Part shown: piece after piece, positions 7,424 to 13,494 of the stretch | How positions within the stretch are numbered: position 1 is the first letter of the stretch | How the letters are laid out: every line of letters begins with the position of its first letter | Source: Prevotella sp. UBA746 | Lineage (GTDB): Bacteria; Bacteroidota; Bacteroidia; Bacteroidales; Bacteroidaceae | Direction of reading: 5' to 3' | Assembly: GCA_002298545.1 (NCBI GenBank) | Contig: DBKQ01000070.1 | Span: 947-16,178 of the forward strand | Length of the DNA stretch: 15,232 nt | Notes under the pieces: generated by a model | What the model saw: only the letters and a program-made list of their open reading frames with translations | Databases searched by the model: none | Told to the model about the DNA's origin: nothing | Translations under genes and position numbers: made by a program

Positions 7424-8872
7424 TTATCCCACCGTTCCCTCAAGCGATACGCTCAACAGTTTCTGCGCCTCCACTGCGAATTCCATCGGAAGTTTATTGA
7501 GCACCTCCTTAGCATATCCGTTAACGATAAGTCCAACAGCCTGTTCGGTAGGGATGCCACGCTGATTACAATAGAAGAGTTGCTCCTCGCTAATCTTGCT
7601 CGTAGTAGCTTCATGTTCCACCACAGCCGAGTCGTTGTGTATATCCATATATGGGAACGTATGTGCGCCACAGTCGCTACCCAGCAAGAGGGAATCACAT
7701 GACGAGTAGTTACGAGCGTTGTCGGCATTTGCCGTAGCACGCACCAGTCCGCGGTAAGAGTTCTGGCTGTGTCCTGCCGATATTCCCTTAGATATTATAG
7801 TGCTCTTTGTATTCTTTCCGATATGAATCATCTTAGTACCGGTGTCAGCCTCCTGATAGTTGTTGGTTACAGCCACGCTGTAGAATTCAGCCACGGAATT
7901 GTCGCCACGCAACACACACGACGGGTATTTCCATGTAATAGCCGAACCTGTTTCCACCTGTGTCCACGACAGTTTGGAGTTTACGCCGCGTAGGTCGCCA
8001 CGCTTTGTAACGAGGTTAAGCACACCGCCCTTGCCGTGCTCATCTCCCGGATACCAGTTCTGCACGGTAGAGTATTTCACTTCAGCATTGTCTTTTACGA
8101 TAATCTCCACGATGGCGGCATGAAGCTGGTTCTCGTCGCGCATCGGAGCAGTACACCCTTCGAGGTATGACACATAGGAGTCGTCTTCTGCAATGATAAG
8201 CGTTCGTTCGAACTGTCCGGTGTTTCTCGCATTTATACGGAAATACGAGCTGAGCTCCATCGGGCAGCGCACTCCCTTCGGGATATATACGAAGGAACCG
8301 TCACTGAAGACGGCACTATTGAGAGCTGCGAAGAAGTTGTCGCGGTATGGCACCACGCTTCCTAAATATTCCTTCACCAAATCCGGGTGTTCCTTTATAG
8401 CCTCGCCTATAGAAGAGAAGATAACGCCCTTCTCGGCAAGTTTCTCCTTGAATGTAGTCTTCACCGACACGGAGTCCATGATGGCATCGACAGCCGTTCC
8501 GCTCAGCGCCAAACGCTCTTCGAGCGGAATACCGAGCTTGTCGAAGGTTTTCATCAATTCCGGATCAATTTCCTTGTTTACCGGTTTCTTTGCAAGAGGA
8601 TCGGCGTAATACGAGATAGCCTGATAATCAATTTCGGGCACATGAACATGTCCCCACTTCGGCTCCTCTAACGTCTTCCAGTAATTGAAAGCCGTGAGTC
8701 TGAAATCGAGCATCCACTCAGGTTCGCCCTTCTTTTTGGAAATGAGCCTGATGATATCCTCGTTGAGTCCTTTTTCGATGATGTCCGTATGCACATCAGT
8801 AGTGAAGCCGAACTCGTATTTCTGCTCCGCCACCTGCTTTACGAACTCATTGTTCTTATCTTTAATTTCCAT
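7424..8872 (-). CDS. sufB: Fe-S cluster assembly scaffold protein SufB
   Basis: A 482-residue scaffold subunit on which nascent Fe-S clusters form in the SufBC2D complex; E. coli SufB has 495 residues. Family features: WMLDFRLTAF (53-62); DGSFVYIPKGV (191-201); the conserved EGCTAPMRDENQLHAA (238-253); and the functional C-terminal core with Cys392 in NYSSCDSLLLG (the position of E. coli Cys405), followed by the EHEATTSKISEEQLFYCNQRGI stretch (419-440, broken here only for description). First gene of the suf operon. ATG at 8872 follows a leader of about 90 nt with two small hairpins and a well-matched promoter at 8970-9001. Confidence 0.97.
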   Translation of the reverse strand: MEIKDKNNEFVKQVAEQKYEFGFTTDVHTDIIEKGLNEDIIRLISKKKGEPEWMLDFRLTAFNYWKTLEEPKWGHVHVPEIDYQAISYYADPLAKKPVNKEIDPELMKTFDKLGIPLEERLALSGTAVDAIMDSVSVKTTFKEKLAEKGVIFSSIGEAIKEHPDLVKEYLGSVVPYRDNFFAALNSAVFSDGSFVYIPKGVRCPMELSSYFRINARNTGQFERTLIIAEDDSYVSYLEGCTAPMRDENQLHAAIVEIIVKDNAEVKYSTVQNWYPGDEHGKGGVLNLVTKRGDLRGVNSKLSWTQVETGSAITWKYPSCVLRGDNSVAEFYSVAVTNNYQEADTGTKMIHIGKNTKSTIISKGISAGHSQNSYRGLVRATANADNARNYSSCDSLLLGSDCGAHTFPYMDIHNDSAVVEHEATTSKISEEQLFYCNQRGIPTEQAVGLIVNGYAKEVLNKLPMEFAVEAQKLLSVSLEGTVG

Positions 8873-8888
8873 TTCTTTTTGTTAACCT

Positions 8889-8930
8889 GAGGCATCACGC
8901 CTCTGAAAATACAGACGCTCATCGGCGTCT
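8889..8930 (-). promoter_or_regulatory. Twin hairpins in the sufB 5' leader
   Basis: Two small perfect stems lie between the predicted start of transcription and the sufB ATG. One is AGACGC/GCGTCT (8913-8918 with 8925-8930, 6-nt loop); the other is GAGGC/GCCTC (8889-8893 with 8899-8903, 5-nt loop). In the RNA both loops contain a GATG or TGAT core. They may affect translation or stability of suf mRNA. No known riboswitch family is recognised. Confidence 0.4.
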
Positions 8931-8969
8931 TTTGTCATGACATATAAAACACACTTATAAATGTGAGTG

Positions 8970-9001
8970 CAAAGTTAATATTTTCCGTCTATACTGACAA
9001 G
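8970..9001 (-). promoter_or_regulatory. Promoter of the suf operon
   Basis: On the minus strand TAACTTTG (8977-8970) fits -7 TAnnTTTG, and CTTG (9001-8998) fits the -33 element with a 20-nt spacer. Transcription would start near 8963 and give a leader of about 90 nt before sufB. It is the only good promoter match upstream of a suf gene. Confidence 0.7.
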
Positions 9002-9068
9002 ATTTTTTTATTAATGTTCGTTTAATTGTTAACGGCTCACTGACGCACTTTTTACAAACATTTTCCAG

Positions 9069-9124
9069 AATTCCTTCACCCTACATGCAACTATTTAGCT
9101 ATCAACATTTTGCAGTGAAGGATT
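9069..9124. repeat. Hairpin element, copy 1
   Basis: TCCTTCAC (9072-9079) and GTGAAGGA (9115-9122) form an inverted repeat around about 35 nt that includes TATCAACATTTTGCA. A second copy with the same arms and the same inner block lies at 9473-9529 in the same orientation. Confidence 0.6.
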
Positions 9125-9304
9125 TAATATTTATCACTATTTTAAGCACTATGATAAGTATTACGTGCAAGTAAACTTAAAATGTTTGTTTCCATATCAG
9201 GTTTTCGACAATCCGCTTTGCAGAACTGAAATCACGTGTAGCACTGGAAATGATGTTTACAAGTCTTGTCTGTCATATCCAGAAGGAGCGTATCACACTA
9301 ATGA

Positions 9305-9376
9305 AGGTGTTTTTACTACCGTTTAATTTGTTTTCAACTACCGTTAAAAACACTTTTAACGGTAGTCAAAACACCT
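9305..9376. repeat. Three-unit region with two mutually exclusive hairpins
   Basis: ACTACCGTTAAAA (9337-9349) pairs perfectly with 9354-9366 around the loop ACAC, giving a 13-bp stem. The outer arm 9305-9326 (AGGTGTTTT.ACTACCGTT) can instead pair with 9355-9376 with two mismatches in 22. So three copies of an ACTACCGTT block, two direct and one inverted, allow either an inner or an outer hairpin. No gene is attached. Confidence 0.6.
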
Positions 9377-9472
9377 GCGTATCTACTAAACAATACTCTC
9401 GTAGGTTTAAATTTTTCCAATGGAGAAGCGATTGGGGAGGCTACAAATTCATTACCTACAAAAAGCGACACA

Positions 9473-9529
9473 AAATTCCTTCACCGCAAATTCCACAATA
9501 TCAACATTTTACAATAGAGGTGAAGGATT
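9473..9529. repeat. Hairpin element, copy 2
   Basis: TCCTTCACC (9477-9485) pairs with GGTGAAGGA (9519-9527) around a 33-nt spacer with TATCAACATTTTACA. It is the second copy of the element at 9069-9124. It lies about 65 nt beyond the stop codon of the ATPase gene and might serve as its 3' hairpin, though no T tract follows. Confidence 0.6.
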
Positions 9530-9592
9530 CTTGATTTTTAAATACTATTTTATAATAAATTTCCGATTCATCCGATTACCCACTTCCTTATA

Positions 9593-11362
9593 CTATTCCT
9601 CTTCACATACCACCATCTCCGTGCCATGGAAAACAACAACTATACGGTGAAGAGTGGTTGTCTTAACGGCAGACTTCACCATTTCAGTCTCAGCATAACG
9701 CCTTACCTGTTCAGTAGCCTGTTTCCTTAGCTCTTCAACCCTTGTTTCCGGGTCCTTGCTCTTGGCATATTTCAGTTCGATGATATAAGAGTGGAGCATG
9801 TCATGATAGATGTCGAGAAGCGGCATCATAAAGATGTCGGCATAACCCTCCTGGGTGTCGCTCTCTGATATCGGACGGTAATAAGGATTCTGACAGGTCA
9901 TGGCGAGGGTGAAACCATGAACGAAATACTCGCCCTTCTGCTTGTCGCGCTGAGAGGAGTAGCGGTGGATGGCATTGCCGATATACTGGAAATAAGACTT
10001 CCAGTTGCCGTCGTAGGCAAGTTCGCTGGCAAGGTCAGACATCTCGTAGTTCTCAAACGTGAGGTCGTTCTCCTTGTATGTGTCGAGCAGATAGCGGAAT
10101 ATCTGCTCGCGCACTACCTCGTTGGGGATGACAAATTTCATCTTGCCCTTATAGGTGCCGCCTATCGTAACCATACCGAAATAGTAGAGCAGACTGACGA
10201 AGTTGTCCGGGTCGCCGATATTCTCAGCCGGGAAACCGGTCTTCAGGGTGCCCGTAATATAACCGTTGTTCACGAGATTCTGGATTACGCTCGCATCATG
10301 GGCAAATTCCCTGTCGCGGCGGATAAGCATACGAAGCTTATTGTAGTCTACGCGGATGTTTTCCTCTACCATATTTCTTGGCAAGCGTCCCTTGCTACCC
10401 ACATAGTTGTCGATGAAATAGAGCACCATGTTGGAATTGTACATCGTGGTCTCACCATAGGCATCCTCAGCAAAACAGTAGTTGTCGTACCATGGTTTCA
10501 TTATCTCTATCAGCTCATCAACTGTATATTTATGGAGATTGCAGAAGTCGGTATAGTAGGTAAGCATGGCGCGAACTTCAGCTTCCGTGAAACCTACCAT
10601 CTCGTTGAACTCGTAGTTTAGGGTATAGTTGGTGCCGATGTTGAAGCCGCTCGTAAGGTCATCCATCGTTACGGGACTTACACCGGTAACGAAAACACGC
10701 TCTATTGAGGAATATGTACCTGCCTTTATCGTGTCGAAGAAGTTGCGGAGGTAGCCTGTGCCGTGGGTCTCCGAACGGTAATCGTCGAGACTGCCAGGCT
10801 CTGCAAGTATCTTGTTCGTGAAGTGGTCGTACTCGTCGATGAAGAGGTATATCTTCTGGCCAACCTCGGCACAGCGGTTATAAATAAAATCAAGCTGTTC
10901 CACCGCTCCGTTACATTCCTTTTGCATACGCTCCCAAATTCCATCGGGAAGGTATTTGCTGTATCTGTCGCAAAAAACGCCAAACGCCGTATTGCAATGA
11001 GCATCAAGAGCCTTGCGGTAGTTGTTCAGTTCTGCATTTACCACGGCAAAGTTCAAGTATATCACGAGATACTTGTTGTGCTCCGGCGTAGGATGATTGC
11101 CGATATACAGCCCCTTGTAGAGCATGTCGAACTTGTCGGCATCGTTAACGTCATAGTAATGCTGCAGCATCGACATCGTTAGACTCTTGCCGAAACGCCG
11201 CGGACGGATGAAGAAAAAGAACTTGTTGGCACGCTCTATCTTCTCGATATAGCGGGTTTTGTCTACATAATAACAGCCGTCGCGCCTTACCGCCACGAAG
11301 TTCATCATGCCGTAGGGGATTCTCTTGGGGTATCTCTTTTGGCTCTCTGTATTCTCTGCCAT
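9593..11362 (-). CDS. AAA-ATPase-like protein with C-terminal PD-(D/E)XK nuclease-like domain
   Basis: A 589-residue protein of the family common in Bacteroidales that pairs an AAA-ATPase-like domain (PF09820 type) with a PD-(D/E)XK nuclease-superfamily domain (PF08011 type). Seen: the N-terminal YPKRIPYGMMNF...YYVDKT opening; a P-loop-like RPRRFGKSLT (53-62) lacking the first glycine of a classical Walker A, as is usual here; Walker B-like YLFIDEYD (172-179); VFVTGVSPVTMDDL (223-236); and nuclease residues Asp509, Glu529 and Lys531 in ADIF...IIELKYAK, with QVRRYA after. The start at 11362 (MAENTES) is chosen over an upstream in-frame ATG at 11575. A TAnnTTTG promoter lies at 11401-11431, inside the would-be extension, and the added residues look unlike the family. 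Cellular role unknown; defence, mobile-element or regulatory roles have all been guessed for such proteins. Confidence 0.9.
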   Translation of the reverse strand: MAENTESQKRYPKRIPYGMMNFVAVRRDGCYYVDKTRYIEKIERANKFFFFIRPRRFGKSLTMSMLQHYYDVNDADKFDMLYKGLYIGNHPTPEHNKYLVIYLNFAVVNAELNNYRKALDAHCNTAFGVFCDRYSKYLPDGIWERMQKECNGAVEQLDFIYNRCAEVGQKIYLFIDEYDHFTNKILAEPGSLDDYRSETHGTGYLRNFFDTIKAGTYSSIERVFVTGVSPVTMDDLTSGFNIGTNYTLNYEFNEMVGFTEAEVRAMLTYYTDFCNLHKYTVDELIEIMKPWYDNYCFAEDAYGETTMYNSNMVLYFIDNYVGSKGRLPRNMVEENIRVDYNKLRMLIRRDREFAHDASVIQNLVNNGYITGTLKTGFPAENIGDPDNFVSLLYYFGMVTIGGTYKGKMKFVIPNEVVREQIFRYLLDTYKENDLTFENYEMSDLASELAYDGNWKSYFQYIGNAIHRYSSQRDKQKGEYFVHGFTLAMTCQNPYYRPISESDTQEGYADIFMMPLLDIYHDMLHSYIIELKYAKSKDPETRVEELRKQATEQVRRYAETEMVKSAVKTTTLHRIVVVFHGTEMVVCEEE

Positions 11363-11400
11363 AATCTGCCGATTATTTTGTCTTATATAATGATTTTCCG

Positions 11401-11431
11401 CAAAGTTATGGATTTTCCTTGAAAACACAAA
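11401..11431 (-). promoter_or_regulatory. Promoter of the ATPase/nuclease gene
   Basis: On the minus strand TTTG (11431-11428), a 19-nt spacer and TAACTTTG (11408-11401) match the Bacteroidetes consensus in full. The predicted start of transcription near 11394 leaves a leader of about 30 nt before the ATG at 11362 and rules out the longer ORF start at 11575. Confidence 0.8.
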
Positions 11432-11456
11432 GGAAAAGAGGAAAATACAGTGTCTA

Positions 11457-11545
11457 CACTCACCATCCCTCACACTATCCCTCACCATCTGAAATGCTGA
11501 TATACAGGGCATTTCCGGGCAAAGTGTGAGGGTGTGAGGGTAAAA
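11457..11545. repeat. Composite palindromic intergenic repeat
   Basis: The left part has direct repeats CCCTCACAC and CCCTCACC, and the right part has the inverse GTGTGAGGGTGTGAGGGT (11524-11541). Between them GAAATGC (11491-11497) pairs with GCATTTC (11509-11515). The whole could fold as one long imperfect hairpin just upstream of the ATPase promoter. It resembles the intergenic repeats often seen in Prevotella, but I cannot count copies from here. Confidence 0.55.
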
Positions 11546-11563
11546 TAAGGGAAAAACTTTTTC

Positions 11564-11685
11564 GGCTCTTCTCAAATTTTAGTACAAAATACTCTGCTTA
11601 TGGACGGAAAAGTTTCGATATACACTATTATAGAGAGGTCTCCTCAAACTTAAAAATGTAGATGTACTAAAATTTGAGAAGAACC
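11564..11685. mobile_element. 122-bp MITE, ISL3-like ends, with 8-bp target duplication
   Basis: The left end 11564-11586 and the inverted right end 11663-11685 match over 23 bp with one mismatch. The inner 20 bp, TCTTCTCAAATTTTAGTACA, are perfect. The ends begin with GG (GGCTCTTC left, GGTTCTTC right), as in ISL3-family elements. Directly outside, ACTTTTTC occurs on both sides (11556-11563 and 11686-11693), an 8-bp target-site duplication, the length known for ISL3. The 76-bp interior has no coding capacity, so it is a non-autonomous element that would need a transposase from elsewhere. Assignment to ISL3 rests only on the end sequence and duplication length. Confidence 0.85.
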
Positions 11686-11730
11686 ACTTTTTCTTGTTTC
11701 TGTTGTCTTTTCAGAAGGTATACTAACGAC

Positions 11731-11765
11731 AACTGCCCCACTCTTTCACACAGAGCGGAGCAGTC
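11731..11765 (-). terminator. Candidate terminator hairpin of the BspA-like gene
   Basis: Positions 11732-11744 and 11752-11764 form a 13-bp stem on the minus-strand RNA, with two G-U wobbles around a 7-nt loop. On the plus-strand RNA the same positions give A-C mismatches, so the structure favours minus-strand transcription. The following T content is modest (TTGTCGTT). Confidence 0.5.
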
Positions 11766-11817
11766 ATTTCTTATCTAAAAGCATTTCAAAGCATTTAGTT
11801 TACAAGCTATCTTCATC

Positions 11818-11851
11818 CCCTCCCTTCGGGAGGGTTAGGGTGGGTGTTAGG
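11818..11851 (-). repeat. Hairpin / G-tract 3'-end repeat, copy C (after the BspA-like gene)
   Basis: CCCTCCC (11818-11824) and GGGAGGG (11828-11834) with a TTC loop, then TTAGGGTGGGTGTTAGG, are the same 34-nt core as copies A and B. It ends 9 nt from the BspA-like stop codon. As in A and B, an ATG follows directly on the minus strand after the GGGAGGG arm (11816-11814, a 13-codon frame). Confidence 0.8.
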
Positions 11852-11860
11852 TGTTGTATC

Positions 11861-13417
11861 TTACCTCACCACCTTCTTCCCATTCACCACATACACTCCC
11901 TTACCAAGCCGGCTCATGTCCGTGCCGACATATCTGCCGTCGAGGGTGTAGATGCGGTTTGTCCTGCTTTCCGTCTTTTCCATATTCGGAGCAGCGATAC
12001 CGCTCGTACTGCCGGTGAGATCGGGGGTCTCTATGATATTGCCAAAGCAACTCCACATCTCGTCAGCCTCATAAGCCGGTTTTGCACCTACCGGCACATA
12101 CAACGTACAGTAGCGGAGATTGTCGCCAAGGTCAATAGGGTCGAAGCCGAAAGCGTTATCCGAATCATCGTTTAACGACTTCGGAGGTGTCATACGGTTT
12201 ATCTTGAAGTTTACATGCCAACCGCCAGCCAAATAATTAGGCTGTAGTCTCAGGCTTCTGGTATCCATGGTTGACAAAGTTGATGGAAGTCTAACTTCTG
12301 TCAAGAAACTACAATTCTCAAATGTTGATGCTGCAAGACTTGATACGCCTTCTGGAACAGTAACGCTACCGACAGCATAAGTGCAACCATAATAGGCATC
12401 TTCACCAATATTGGTAACACTCGACGGTATATTGATGCAACGCAATTTTCCGTTGCCACTGAAAGCGCCTTCACCGATTGAGGTGATACCTTCAGGAAGT
12501 GTGACATAAAGCAGTTTTTTTCGCTTTCTCCATTTTTTAATATCTGATCCGACAGGCACATAGAAAGCTTTGTCTGGAATGGCATTGTTCTCAACAATAC
12601 AAGCAGTCAAGTCGATTCCTGTCAGTCTGCCGTCACCGGTACTATTCACCATTGTGGCAAAATCCTCAGCCACGAGATTTCCGCTGACAACCAGTGAGTC
12701 AGTCGTCAAAAGCGAAGAACCAAGTTGAGCAGCCAGCCCACTGCCGTCAAGGTTTATGTGGCGGATTGTGTACAGGTCTTCACGTTCCGATATTTTACCG
12801 AAATCGCCCCATCCTTGAGCGTATTTGAAGCTGTTGCCAGAGCCGGCCGGCACCACAAGCTGTGCTGTCTTGACATTCTTGTCAAAAGCATAGCTGGCAT
12901 CAACATACCGGGCGTCAGGTATGCACACGGCAACTTCTGCAAGTTCGTTACATTTCCCGAAGGCATTTGACTCTATTTTATCCACTGTACGCGGAATTTC
13001 TATCTGCCTAAGCCCTGTGGAAAGGAAAGCGGATTCGCATATTTTACGAAGATTCAGCGGCAGACGCAAATAATGGAGTTTGCTTAAAGAGCCATCTGAA
13101 CTGTTTTTTGTCCCAACTAAATTTACCTTTGAGGGACAGAATGCCCGGGAAGGAATTCTATGGCCTGATATTTCCACCGACGAGAGATCTATGCCTGAAA
13201 GTCTGCCGTTTTCGCAGCAGTTGGCAAGGAAACGTATGTCGTCGTCATTTATAGTTCCACTCAAAACTGCTATTGAATCATACGTTAATGCCTCGTCTGC
13301 GGAAATTACATCTTTCAGATGCTTTGCCACTTCCAAATCAACAGTCTTTACTACCTGGGCGTCTGCAGCGACGAAGGCTGATAGCAGACATGCGACGCAA
13401 TATAAAATCTTTTTCAT
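11861..13417 (-). CDS. BspA-like leucine-rich-repeat secreted protein
   Basis: 518 residues. A signal peptide is clear (MKKILYCVACLLSAFVAADA, cleavage likely after Ala20). The mature part holds BspA-type (LRR_5) repeats, for example LPLNLRKICESAFLSTGL (120-137), IPRTVDKIESNAF (141-153), LPEGITSIGEGAF (307-319), IPSSVTNIGEDAYYGC (330-345) and VPEGVSSLAASTFENC (354-369). The protein appears to be two related modules. Residues about 24-215 and 218-472 each run from a SGxL/GTI-type strand through GRLSGIDLSS or GRLTGIDLTA and an IPxxAF motif, into LRRs, and end in a VVPAG/YVPVGAK-type strand and W...FG.I.E. The tail IYTLDGRYVG...LGKGVYVVNGKKVVR is the kind found on many exported Prevotella proteins and may be a secretion-sorting domain. 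It is likely on the cell surface or outside. A weak promoter lies at 13463-13494. Confidence 0.88.
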   Translation of the reverse strand: MKKILYCVACLLSAFVAADAQVVKTVDLEVAKHLKDVISADEALTYDSIAVLSGTINDDDIRFLANCCENGRLSGIDLSSVEISGHRIPSRAFCPSKVNLVGTKNSSDGSLSKLHYLRLPLNLRKICESAFLSTGLRQIEIPRTVDKIESNAFGKCNELAEVAVCIPDARYVDASYAFDKNVKTAQLVVPAGSGNSFKYAQGWGDFGKISEREDLYTIRHINLDGSGLAAQLGSSLLTTDSLVVSGNLVAEDFATMVNSTGDGRLTGIDLTACIVENNAIPDKAFYVPVGSDIKKWRKRKKLLYVTLPEGITSIGEGAFSGNGKLRCINIPSSVTNIGEDAYYGCTYAVGSVTVPEGVSSLAASTFENCSFLTEVRLPSTLSTMDTRSLRLQPNYLAGGWHVNFKINRMTPPKSLNDDSDNAFGFDPIDLGDNLRYCTLYVPVGAKPAYEADEMWSCFGNIIETPDLTGSTSGIAAPNMEKTESRTNRIYTLDGRYVGTDMSRLGKGVYVVNGKKVVR

Positions 13418-13462
13418 AGACGTTACTTTTTATATATTAAACTAATGTAGGTATCTTCGTTG

Positions 13463-13494
13463 CAAATTTATAAAAGAATATACTCTCCATGAAA
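13463..13494 (-). promoter_or_regulatory. Probable promoter of the BspA-like gene
   Basis: TAAATTTG on the minus strand (13470-13463) fits -7 TAnnTTTG. TTTC (13494-13491), 20 nt upstream, is one base off the -33 TTTG. It fills most of the 77-nt gap to the upstream gene, so the BspA-like gene may have its own transcript or be read together with its neighbour. Confidence 0.45.

Larger units (their letters stand above)
8873..9592. other. 720-bp gene-free stretch between sufB and the ATPase gene
   Basis: It holds the suf leader and promoter (8889-9001), two copies of a hairpin element (9069-9124 and 9473-9529), and a three-unit hairpin region (9305-9376). I find no credible gene. A 94-codon plus-strand frame at 9250-9534 runs straight through the repeats and has no promoter, ribosome-binding site or recognisable domain. 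Base composition is more AT-rich than in the flanking genes. Confidence 0.6.
11363..11860. other. 498-bp gene-free stretch between the ATPase gene and the BspA-like gene
   Basis: From left to right it holds the ATPase promoter (11401-11431), a palindromic repeat (11457-11545), a complete MITE with target duplication (11556-11693), a hairpin that may end the BspA-like transcript (11731-11765), a direct repeat AAAGCATTT (11779-11797 region), and copy C of the 3'-end repeat (11818-11851). No gene is supported. Confidence 0.7.

Noticed and set aside
9250..9534. 94-codon plus-strand ORF between sufB and the ATPase gene
   Set aside because: It runs through hairpin repeats, has no promoter or recognisable domain, and its composition is that of AT-rich intergenic DNA.
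11363..11575. Longer start for the ATPase/nuclease protein (71 extra residues)
   Set aside because: The gene's full-consensus promoter and the palindromic repeat lie inside this extension, and the MITE overlaps its far end.
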